From assembly GCF_046035435.1 (NCBI RefSeq), contig NZ_JBFNFH010000029.1: a stretch of DNA of 14,843 bases; one strand, written 5' to 3'. Below are positions 1 through 5,059 of the stretch, piece by piece. The notes beneath the pieces were generated by a model that did no database searches, was not told the origin of the DNA, and worked only from the letters and a program-made list of their open reading frames with translations. Position 1 is the first letter of the stretch. Each line of letters opens with the position of its first letter. This stretch comes from Helcococcus bovis. GTDB lineage: Bacteria; Bacillota; Clostridia; Tissierellales; Peptoniphilaceae. Both the position numbers and the translations under genes were made by a program.

Positions 1-61
1 TTGAGGTCTAACTCTTTTTTTATATACTATTTTAAAAGTGTGTCACAAGACTAGGTATATT

Positions 62-93
62 AGGGTTAAAATAGGTTAAAACAGGTACAAAAT
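62..93. repeat. Three imperfect tandem repeats of 10-11 bp
   Basis: Three consecutive units follow each other: AGGGTTAAAAT (62-72), AGGTTAAAAC (73-82) and AGGTACAAAAT (83-93). They lie in non-coding sequence at the window edge, downstream of the tRNA-Lys terminator on the minus strand. I see no function. In AT-rich DNA such a short array could arise by chance. Confidence 0.4.
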
Positions 94-125
94 AAGCAAA
101 AAAAGTATTAATTCAAACCATAAGA

Positions 126-166
126 AAAAGGCTAAATCTTAAAGTTTACTCAAGATTTAGCCTTTT
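126..166 (-). terminator. Rho-independent terminator of tRNA-Lys (possibly bidirectional)
   Basis: A perfect 15-bp inverted repeat, AAAAGGCTAAATCTT (126-140) against AAGATTTAGCCTTTT (152-166), encloses an 11-nt loop. Read on the minus strand the stem is followed by a T-rich tract just past the 3' end of tRNA-Lys, so it should end that transcript. The plus-strand reading also ends in CCTTTTCTCT, so it may also stop transcription arriving from the left of the window. Confidence 0.85.
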
Positions 167-183
167 CTCTCTATAATATACAA

Positions 184-259
184 TGGTGCTCGATCAGGGG
201 CTCGAACCCTGGACCCACGGATTAAGAGTCCGCTGCTCTACCAACTGAGCTAATCGAGC
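184..259 (-). tRNA. tRNA-Lys, anticodon CTT, CCA encoded
   Basis: On the minus strand this folds into a complete 76-nt cloverleaf. The acceptor stem is GCTCGAT/ATCGAGC, the D arm GCTC...GAGC contains AGTTGGTA, the anticodon stem is GCGGA/TCCGT with loop CTCTTAA, the variable loop has 5 nt, and the T arm is CAGGG-TTCGAGC-CCCTG. The discriminator is A, followed by an encoded CCA at 184-186. The anticodon at loop positions 34-36 is CTT, which reads AAG lysine codons. The gene forms its own transcription unit, with a consensus promoter on one side and a terminator on the other. Confidence 0.96.
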
Positions 260-269
260 TAACAAATTA

Positions 270-298
270 ATTATACTCCTACAAGGCATTTATGTCAA
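270..298 (-). promoter_or_regulatory. Sigma-A promoter of tRNA-Lys
   Basis: On the minus strand, TTGACA (293-298) and TATAAT (270-275) are separated by exactly 17 bp, so both hexamers match consensus. Ten bases separate the -10 box from the mature tRNA 5' end at 259, so transcription should start only a few bases upstream of the tRNA. This is the strongest promoter in the window, as expected for a stable RNA gene. Confidence 0.93.
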
Positions 299-480
299 TT
301 TTTATTTAGTATTAATTTCTATTATAAAAAAATATTATTTTTGTACTATTCATAAAAATTATTATATTTATTTCAAAAAACAGATTGAGTAAAATGAGAT
401 AACATAGTACTCATCGCTTGAAATCTATCATTTATTTTTCAACATCTTCTCTTTATAAGAAACATTATACTATATATGCA
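299..480. other. Non-coding stretch between the tRNA-Lys promoter and the tmRNA-side terminator
   Basis: This is extremely AT-rich sequence with no open frame having a credible ribosome binding site and no recognisable RNA motif. It lies upstream of the tRNA promoter and beyond the terminator at 485-512. I see nothing functional in it. Confidence 0.5.
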
Positions 481-484
481 AAAT

Positions 485-512
485 AAAAAAAGGATAGATT
501 TCTCTACCCTTT
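485..512 (-). terminator. Rho-independent terminator downstream of ssrA
   Basis: On the minus strand, AAAGGGTAGA and TCTATCCTTT form a 10-bp stem (503-512 with 489-498, one G.U pair) closed by a GAAA tetraloop, followed by a run of T residues. It lies about 130 nt beyond the tmRNA 3' end. The primary ssrA transcript would therefore carry a long 3' trailer, to be removed by 3' processing. Confidence 0.85.
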
Positions 513-529
513 ATACAGTATATACTCAA

Positions 530-610
530 TTAACTAAATTTTAGCCACAAATACTGTCTAGTTTGACTTTTTACGTCTTTATAATGAATATAGTTTTGTA
601 CCTTTTTCAT
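530..610 (-). CDS. Possible 26-residue micro-ORF in the ssrA trailer
   Basis: A short ATG-to-TAA frame on the minus strand sits between the mature tmRNA end (640) and the terminator (485-512). It would encode a basic, aromatic-rich peptide beginning MKKVQNYIHY and ending RQYLWLKFS. The upstream sequence shows only a weak GAG-type ribosome binding site, and I recognise no family. It could be a leftover end of a larger gene, a real small protein co-transcribed with ssrA, or chance. I list it because it occupies most of the otherwise unexplained trailer. Confidence 0.2.
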   Translation of the reverse strand: MKKVQNYIHYKDVKSQTRQYLWLKFS

Positions 611-639
611 TATTTTTATAGTCTCATAGATTTATACTA

Positions 640-986
640 TGGTGGAGATAGCGAGAGTCGAACTCGCGTCCGAAGTACCTTCCGAAAAAATTTCTACATG
701 TTTAGTTAATTTTGAAAATTCCCATATAAACTATAAATCAACAAAATATTTTAAATAGTAGCTTCATAGTACACTATTTCGTTCAAAGCTTTACAAAATA
801 GGTTGCCCGAAAAATATGATACTAAGTGAAAGTGTCGGGAAACTTTCAGTTAGCACTTGCTGCAATTAAGCAGCAAAAGCGAAGTTATTATCTTCTGCGT
901 TTAAATTTAATTTGCTATTTTTAGGAAGTATGCCCTTCCACATGCTTATCTTTGTTCCAATACCCCGTCGAAACCTGAGTATCCCC
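640..986 (-). ncRNA. ssrA: tmRNA (transfer-messenger RNA)
   Basis: This RNA rescues ribosomes stalled on broken mRNAs and tags the nascent chain for proteolysis, working with SmpB. On the minus strand the 5' end is GGGGATACTCAGGTTTCGAC and the 3' end closes the tRNA-like acceptor (GGGGATA with TATCTCC, one G.U pair) and ends in an encoded CCA at 640-642. The T arm GCGAG-TTCGACT-CTCGC is present. The tag frame lies at 866-898. With GCA as resume codon, as in related clostridial tmRNAs, the tag is AEDNNFAFAA followed by TAA. The resume codon is inferred from family comparison; the in-frame stop and the terminal Ala-Ala are seen directly. Length is 347 nt, usual for a one-piece tmRNA. Confidence 0.96.
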
Positions 987-996
987 ATATATCTGT

Positions 997-1025
997 ATTA
1001 TAAAAAATATAAACGTTAAAGTCAA
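997..1025 (-). promoter_or_regulatory. Sigma-A promoter of ssrA
   Basis: On the minus strand, TTGACT (1020-1025) and TATAAT (997-1002) are 17 bp apart. Ten bases separate the -10 box from the mature 5' G at 986, so the primary transcript would start within a few bases of the RNase P cut. It points away from the promoter proposed for the operon starting at 1079. Confidence 0.9.
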
Positions 1026-1034
1026 ATATGATAT

Positions 1035-1062
1035 TTTACAAACAGATAAATTGAGGTAAAAT
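1035..1062 (+). promoter_or_regulatory. Candidate promoter of the DUF1275-RNase-barstar operon
   Basis: TTTACA (1035-1040) and TAAAAT (1057-1062) are 16 bp apart, reading toward the gene at 1079. The predicted start would leave a leader of only about 10 nt before the ATG, just enough for the GAGGTG ribosome binding site. The hexamers are imperfect, so this is a weaker assignment than the stable-RNA promoters. Confidence 0.4.
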
Positions 1063-1078
1063 AGTAGTGAGGTGTGAT

Positions 1079-1747
1079 ATGATTGATTTTAATATAAAAA
1101 AACAAACATCAGAAAGTTTTAGATTAGGAGCCTTGTTAGCTTTTTCTGGGGGCTTTCAAGATGCATATACATATAATTTAAGAGGTAAAGTATTTTCAAA
1201 TGCACAAACAGGTAATATTGTACTCATGAGTCAGAATATTTTCACAGGAAATTTTTCTAAAATTTTTCATTATCTATTTCCTTTAATTTTATTTGCTTTA
1301 GGTGTATATTTTTCTGAACAATTAAGGACAAAATACAAAAATAATAAAAAAATACATTGGAGACAACTAGTTGTAGCTTTTGAAATAATTATTTTGATTA
1401 TAGTAGCATTCATACCTGAAAAATTTAATTTAATTGCTACAGGTATGGTTTCTTTTTCTTGTGCAATGCAAGTACAAGCATTTAGAAAAATACACGGAAC
1501 AGGTTATGCTACTACTATGTGTATTGGAAATATTAGAAGTGCAATGGAAAATTTATCTATATATCAAAATAAAAAAAATATCAACAATTTGAGAATATTT
1601 TTCTACTATACAGGTATAATTATATTGTTTGCATTTGGTGCAGGAATTAGTGGCTATTTATCAAGGTTTATGGGGTTACAATCTATTTTGATTTCACCAT
1701 TAATTTTATTAATAGTTTATATGTTAATGTATTGGGAAGAAATATAG
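1079..1747 (+). CDS. DUF1275 (YoaK-family) integral membrane protein
   Basis: This 222-residue membrane protein belongs to the DUF1275/YoaK family, whose function is unknown; transport has been suggested for members. The family signature near the N-terminus is present, with GGFQDAYTY at about residues 24-32 and AQTGN at 42-46, followed by several hydrophobic segments (about 57-75, 95-111, 115-135, 172-192, 198-218) and the conserved AMQVQAF/ATTMCIGN region in the middle. I chose the ATG at 1079 because GAGGTG sits 3-8 bases before it. The GTG at 1067 in the same frame would start inside that region without its own site. It is first in a tight operon, 16 nt before the RNase gene. Nothing ties its job to the RNase/inhibitor pair. 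Confidence 0.88.
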   Translation: MIDFNIKKQTSESFRLGALLAFSGGFQDAYTYNLRGKVFSNAQTGNIVLMSQNIFTGNFSKIFHYLFPLILFALGVYFSEQLRTKYKNNKKIHWRQLVVAFEIIILIIVAFIPEKFNLIATGMVSFSCAMQVQAFRKIHGTGYATTMCIGNIRSAMENLSIYQNKKNINNLRIFFYYTGIIILFAFGAGISGYLSRFMGLQSILISPLILLIVYMLMYWEEI

Positions 1748-1763
1748 AGTAAAAGAGGTTAGA

Positions 1764-2231
1764 ATGAAAAATAAAAAAATTTTAAGAAGTATTTTAATAT
1801 TATTGGGAATAGTATTTGTATTTGCAACAAAAACAATATTATTTAGTGATAACAAACAAGTAAATAATAATATTACTAGTAATATCCAATTAGATGAAAA
1901 TAAATCTTATTATTCAAAAGAAGATGTTGCTTTGTATTTACACACTTTTAAAAGACTACCCAAAAACTATCTAACTAAAAATGAAGCTAAAAAATTAGGT
2001 TGGATTGCTTCAAAGGGTAATTTGTGGGATGTAACTGATAGAGGAGTGATAGGAGGAGATGTTTTTTCTAATAGAGAAGGAAAGCTACCTAAAAATGAAA
2101 AATATTTTGAAGCGGATGTAAACTATAGAGGTGGCACACGTGGAGCGGAAAGATTAATTTATACAAGAGAAGGCAAAGTAATTTATTATACTGGAGACCA
2201 CTATAAAAATTTTGAGGTGATATATGAATAA
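1764..2231 (+). CDS. Barnase-family ribonuclease with N-terminal membrane/signal segment
   Basis: This is a 155-residue guanyl-type RNase of the barnase (ribonuclease N1/T1) family, expected to cleave RNA after purines through a 2',3'-cyclic phosphate. Residues about 6-27 form a hydrophobic segment that is either a Sec signal or a membrane anchor; no lipobox Cys is present. After a short Asn-rich linker, residues 50-155 align along the whole of barnase. Visible landmarks are LPKNYLTK (Lys72, equivalent to barnase Lys27), GWIASKGNL, GGDVFSNREGKLP, general base Glu116 (barnase Glu73), Arg126 and Arg130 (Arg83, Arg87) and general acid His146 (His102). All catalytic residues are intact, so the enzyme should be active and toxic inside the cell. 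The next gene overlaps it by 8 nt and begins with a barstar domain, the matching inhibitor fold. Family and catalytic assignment are confident; the final location (secreted or anchored) is inference. Confidence 0.93.
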   Translation: MKNKKILRSILILLGIVFVFATKTILFSDNKQVNNNITSNIQLDENKSYYSKEDVALYLHTFKRLPKNYLTKNEAKKLGWIASKGNLWDVTDRGVIGGDVFSNREGKLPKNEKYFEADVNYRGGTRGAERLIYTREGKVIYYTGDHYKNFEVIYE

Positions 2232-3066
2232 TATAGTATTAAATGGAAAAGATTTTACAAATAAGGAAAAATTTCATGATATAGTTAAAGAAAGTTTTGG
2301 ATTGCCAGGTTATTATGCAAGAAACTTAGATTCACTATGGGATTTGTTATCTGAACAAGATTCGTTAAGTGTATTGATTATGAATGCAGATATGATTCAA
2401 GTAAATTTAGGTGATTATGGTAAGAGTGTTATGAAACTTTTTGATGATCTAAATCAATTAGATGGATTTAAAGTAGATTATATTTTTGCTGGATGTTTTA
2501 AGAATGATTTGAATTATGCAAATAAAGATGTAATAAAAAAAGATAATAAAAAATCTAAAGTAAAAAATTTGGAAGGTACACAATCAGAAGTTCATAATTC
2601 TGTATTTATAGCAGAAGGAGCTCAACTTGTTGGCAATATCGAAATTGGCGAAAACTCTTCAGTTTGGTATAATGCTACCTTAAGAGCTGATTATGGTAAA
2701 ATTGTTATAGGAAAAAATTCAAATGTTCAAGATAATGCCGTGGTGCATTTGTCACACGATTCAGATACAATCATTGGGAATAATGTTACGATTGGACACT
2801 CTGCAATAGTTCATGGAGCAAAACTAGGAGATAATGTTTTAGTAGGAATGGGATCTATAGTATTAGATAATTCTGTAATAGGAGAAAATAGTATAATTGG
2901 CGCTGGTTCATTGGTAACTAAAAATAAGGAATTTCCACCAAAATCATTGATTTTAGGATCTCCAGCTAAAATTATTAGAGAATTGACAGATGAAGAAGTG
3001 ACATCAATTCAAAAAAATGCTGATGAATATGTAAATAATGCGAAAAAACATAAAAATAATTTATAA
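2224..3066 (+). CDS. Barstar domain fused to gamma-carbonic-anhydrase-like hexapeptide protein
   Basis: This 280-residue two-domain protein is cytoplasmic, with no signal. Residues 1-90 are a barstar-type RNase inhibitor: the motif LPGYYARNLDSLWD carries Tyr30, Asp36, Trp39 and Asp40, matching barstar Tyr29, Asp35, Trp38 and Asp39, and Asp75 stands where barstar has Glu76. These are barstar's barnase-contact positions. After a Lys/Asn-rich linker (about 92-122), residues 123-260 are a left-handed beta-helix of the gamma-carbonic anhydrase-like (YrdA/PaaY/CamH) family: WYNATLRADYG, NVQD, the three candidate zinc ligands His175, His192 and His197, VGMGSIVLD, and GSPAKIIRELTDEE. Both halves look complete. 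The start overlaps the RNase stop by 8 nt, consistent with translational coupling so that inhibitor is always made with toxin. Inhibition of the upstream RNase is inferred; the catalytic activity of the second half is unknown. I know of no described protein of this architecture, but I could not search. Confidence 0.9.
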   Translation: MNNIVLNGKDFTNKEKFHDIVKESFGLPGYYARNLDSLWDLLSEQDSLSVLIMNADMIQVNLGDYGKSVMKLFDDLNQLDGFKVDYIFAGCFKNDLNYANKDVIKKDNKKSKVKNLEGTQSEVHNSVFIAEGAQLVGNIEIGENSSVWYNATLRADYGKIVIGKNSNVQDNAVVHLSHDSDTIIGNNVTIGHSAIVHGAKLGDNVLVGMGSIVLDNSVIGENSIIGAGSLVTKNKEFPPKSLILGSPAKIIRELTDEEVTSIQKNADEYVNNAKKHKNNL

Positions 3067-3079
3067 TTTTACTAAAAAG

Positions 3080-3088
3080 TGGTATAAT
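3080..3088 (+). promoter_or_regulatory. Extended -10 promoter of the EIIB gene
   Basis: TGGTATAAT is a perfect extended -10 element (TGnTATAAT), 30 bases before the ATG of the EIIB gene. The -35 region at the right distance (TTTATA, 3060-3065) is poor, as is common with extended -10 promoters. The -35 region overlaps the stop codon of the preceding fusion gene. Confidence 0.7.
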
Positions 3089-3118
3089 ATATAAAACGAA
3101 ATTTAATAGGAGGATTAT

Positions 3119-3382
3119 ATGAGTACTTCAGATTTAACAGTTTCAATCTTAGAAGGATTGGGCGGAATAGAAAATATCGAATCTATGTCTAATTGTAAAA
3201 CAAGAATTAGAGTAGAAGTAAATGATATAGAAAAAGTAAAACAAGAAGATTTAAAATCAATTTATGGAGTTATAGGTGTCGTACCATTTGGATCACAAGT
3301 TCAAATTATTTTAGGACAACAAACAGAAGAAATTGCAGAAGTATTTTTCAATAAATTGAAAATTAAAAACGAAAACAAATAA
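3119..3382 (+). CDS. Stand-alone PTS EIIB domain, glucose/sucrose/GlcNAc type
   Basis: This 87-residue protein consists of a single EIIB type-1 domain of the sugar phosphotransferase system, the part that takes phosphate from EIIA and passes it to the sugar held by EIIC. The phosphorylation site is visible as SNCKTRIR with Cys26, followed by the typical IYGVIGVVPFGSQVQIILG stretch at about 48-66. The domain is complete and preceded by a strong TAGGAGGA site and an extended -10 promoter. No EIIC, EIIA or sugar enzyme lies beside it. It may serve a membrane EIIC encoded elsewhere or act as a phosphorylation-sensitive regulator; the sequence does not decide. The glucokinase gene nearby faces the same way but is separated by queT. 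Transcription should end at the terminator directly after the stop codon. Confidence 0.9.
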   Translation: MSTSDLTVSILEGLGGIENIESMSNCKTRIRVEVNDIEKVKQEDLKSIYGVIGVVPFGSQVQIILGQQTEEIAEVFFNKLKIKNENK

Positions 3383-3388
3383 AAAAGA

Positions 3389-3421
3389 GGTATAAGTTCA
3401 TTTTGAGCTTATACCTTTTTT
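3389..3421 (+). terminator. Bidirectional terminator between the EIIB gene and queT
   Basis: A 12-bp stem (3389-3400 with 3404-3415, one G.U pair) with a TTT loop is followed by six T residues on the plus strand. On the minus strand the same stem is followed by TCTTTTTT. It lies between two converging genes, 7 nt after the EIIB stop and 4 nt after the queT stop, so it can terminate both. Confidence 0.93.
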
Positions 3422-3424
3422 GTT

Positions 3425-3919
3425 CTAAATATTTTTTCTTGTCCCACCAACTACTTCAACAAATTTTGAATTTTGCATTAGTAATTTGTATACTGGAACA
3501 GAAATTACTGTCATTATTATAAATTCTGATGTCATTACTTGTAATGTCATAATTTCAAATGATCCAAATCCAGCTAAAAATGATAATTCATAACCAATTA
3601 TGAAAGCAAAAATTGTTGGCCACAATGATGCAATCCAAATATTTTTTGTTCTAGTTATTAAAAATAGAGATATAGCTGTATGCAATGTTCCGAAAATTAA
3701 ATCTATAGATCCTAATGTAGACCAGAAATTTGAAATAAATACTCCTAATGTAACACCGATAGCATTTATAGGATTTAAGAATGCTAATAAATTTAGTATT
3801 TCAGAGTATCTAAATTGTACTGGTCCATAAGAAAAATCACCTATACTTATAGTAAGCACTACGTAAATTGCAGCTATAATAGCTTGTCTTGACATTTCTT
3901 CCAATGTTAATTTCTTCAT
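3425..3919 (-). CDS. queT: QueT, ECF transporter substrate-binding (S) subunit for a queuosine precursor
   Basis: This 164-residue integral membrane protein of the QueT family is predicted to bind a queuosine precursor such as preQ1 or preQ0 and to work with the shared ECF energy-coupling module, which is not encoded here. It has a short polar N-terminus (MKKLTLEEMSRQAIIAAIY), the family-typical ISIGDFSYGPVQFRYSEILNLLAFLNP stretch at about residues 24-50, and hydrophobic segments through about residue 147 ending in a basic tail. The start codon at 3919 has a full GGAGG site 5 nt upstream (3924-3928). The assignment is strengthened by the preQ1-I riboswitch in the leader, so the transporter should be shut down when preQ1 is plentiful. 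It stands alone on the minus strand and ends at the shared terminator. Confidence 0.93.
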   Translation of the reverse strand: MKKLTLEEMSRQAIIAAIYVVLTISIGDFSYGPVQFRYSEILNLLAFLNPINAIGVTLGVFISNFWSTLGSIDLIFGTLHTAISLFLITRTKNIWIASLWPTIFAFIIGYELSFLAGFGSFEIMTLQVMTSEFIIMTVISVPVYKLLMQNSKFVEVVGGTRKNI

Positions 3920-3923
3920 TTTT

Positions 3924-3962
3924 CCTCCTTGATTTTTATAGTGGGTGCCAAGTAAACACTAT
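3924..3962 (-). ncRNA. preQ1-I riboswitch controlling queT
   Basis: On the minus strand, ATAGTG (3957-3962) pairs with CACTAT (3938-3943) to form the P1 stem around a 13-nt loop, TTTACTTGGCACC. An A-rich tail follows, ATAAAAATCAAGGAGG in part. CTTG in the loop can pair with CAAG in the tail (3928-3931) to form the H-type pseudoknot. The plan and loop length match the Bacillus queC preQ1-I aptamer as I recall it (loop UUCUAGCUACACC, tail ending CUAAGG). The pseudoknot strand runs directly into the GGAGG ribosome binding site, so ligand binding should block translation initiation. That mechanism is inferred from the layout. Confidence 0.9.
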
Positions 3963-3981
3963 GTATTAAAAATACCAGTTA

Positions 3982-4010
3982 AGTATATAATATTATTAAA
4001 TGTATTTCAA
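3982..4010 (-). promoter_or_regulatory. Sigma-A promoter of queT
   Basis: On the minus strand, TTGAAA (4005-4010) and TATACT (3982-3987) are 17 bp apart. Transcription would start near 3975, giving a leader of about 55 nt that contains the whole preQ1 aptamer. Confidence 0.75.
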
Positions 4011-4059
4011 ATATTTTGAAAGTAAAATACAGAAATTTGATGAAAACATTGACATTTAT

Positions 4060-4068
4060 TGATATAAT
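4060..4068 (+). promoter_or_regulatory. Extended -10 promoter of the glk-addB-addA unit
   Basis: TGATATAAT fits the extended -10 pattern TGnTATAAT and lies 33 bases before the GTG start of the glucokinase gene. No good -35 box is found 16-18 bp upstream. TTGACA at 4049-4054 is only 8 bp away and would instead pair with TATGAA (4072-4077) at 17 bp as an alternative promoter. Confidence 0.6.
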
Positions 4069-4101
4069 GAATATGAATAAAAATATTTTTGGAGGATTAA
4101 A

Positions 4102-5046
4102 GTGAAGAAATATGTTGTAGGTATTGATATTGGTGGTAGAAGTATGAAATTTGGTTTGTTTACTACTGAAGGAGAATTAATCAATAAATCAAATATACCA
4201 ACTAATCCAGAAAATAATGGAAAAGCAATTTTGCCTGATTTGGTAGAACATTTAGAGAAAATCATAGCAAAATATCAACTAAATAAGGAAAATTTAGAAG
4301 GAATAGGTATCGGTATACCAGGTCCAATTTTAAATAAAAAAATAGTAAAAACAGCTGTAAATTTAGGTTGGGAAAATAATACTAATGTTGCAGATTATAT
4401 TGAAAGCAAATTAGGGTATAAAGTACTAGTTGAAAATGATGCTAATGTTGCAGCACTTGGTGAATTATGGAAAGGATCAGCGGAAGGCTACAAAAACGTA
4501 GTAATGGTTACACTTGGTACAGGTGTTGGCGGTGGAATAGTAGTTGATGGTAATATTATATCTGGGAGAACTGGATCAGGTGGAGAAATTGGTCATATGC
4601 CATTTTTAGAAAAACCTTTATCAAGAACTTGCGGTTGTGGAGGTAATAGATGTTTAGAACAAGTTACATCTGCAACAGGAATAGAATACTTAGCACAAGA
4701 TTATTTATTTGAACATGATGATAAATCTATATTAAGAGATTTGGATTATGTAGGAGCAAAAGAAATTTTTGATGCTGCAAAAGATGGAGACAAAGTTGCA
4801 GAAGAAATTATGAAACAATACAATAATCATCTAGGTAGAGGATTAGCTATTATAGCAGCTATAGTTGATCCTGATGTATTTGTAATAGGTGGAGGAGTTT
4901 CAAATGCAGGTAAATTCTTAATTGACGGAGTTCAAGAAGCTTTTAGGAATCATGCATTTTCAGTTTTAAGAGATGTTAAGTTTGAATTAGCAACTTTAGG
5001 TAATGACGCTGGAATGTTCGGAGCTGCAAAATTAATTTTAAGTTAA
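4102..5046 (+). CDS. glk: ROK-family glucokinase
   Basis: This 314-residue cytoplasmic sugar kinase of the ROK family most likely phosphorylates glucose to glucose 6-phosphate with ATP. The N-terminal phosphate-binding loop is GIDIGGRSMKFGLF (7-20). The catalytic Asp is Asp113 in ENDANVAALGE. A second glycine-rich loop, TLGTGVGGG, follows at 137-145. The ROK zinc site is complete: His165 in GEIGHM, and Cys177, Cys179 and Cys184 in CGCGGNRCLE. The C-terminal part contains IGGGVSNAG. Length is normal for the family. The GTG start at 4102 is supported by GGAGG at 4091-4095. addB follows after 13 nt, so the three genes are probably co-transcribed; I see no functional reason for that link. Glucose is the likeliest substrate from similarity, but ROK kinases for other hexoses cannot be excluded. 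Confidence 0.92.
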   Translation: MKKYVVGIDIGGRSMKFGLFTTEGELINKSNIPTNPENNGKAILPDLVEHLEKIIAKYQLNKENLEGIGIGIPGPILNKKIVKTAVNLGWENNTNVADYIESKLGYKVLVENDANVAALGELWKGSAEGYKNVVMVTLGTGVGGGIVVDGNIISGRTGSGGEIGHMPFLEKPLSRTCGCGGNRCLEQVTSATGIEYLAQDYLFEHDDKSILRDLDYVGAKEIFDAAKDGDKVAEEIMKQYNNHLGRGLAIIAAIVDPDVFVIGGGVSNAGKFLIDGVQEAFRNHAFSVLRDVKFELATLGNDAGMFGAAKLILS

Positions 5047-5059
5047 ATAGGAGATAAAA

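Noticed and set aside
640..986. Possible mobile-element attachment site at the tmRNA 3' end
   Set aside because: No second copy of the tmRNA 3' end and no integrase gene are present in the window.
3600..3830. Plus-strand open frame opposite queT
   Set aside because: It is antisense to QueT, which has family motifs, a promoter and a riboswitch; no promoter or ribosome binding site on the plus strand.
4049..4068. TTGACA (4049-4054) and TATAAT (4063-4068) as one promoter for glk
   Set aside because: The spacer is only 8 bp, far below the 16-18 bp needed. TATAAT is better explained as part of an extended -10 element (TGATATAAT).
4056..4265. Minus-strand open frame across the glk start
   Set aside because: It overlaps the glk phosphate-binding loop antisense and the queT upstream region; no ribosome binding site or family.
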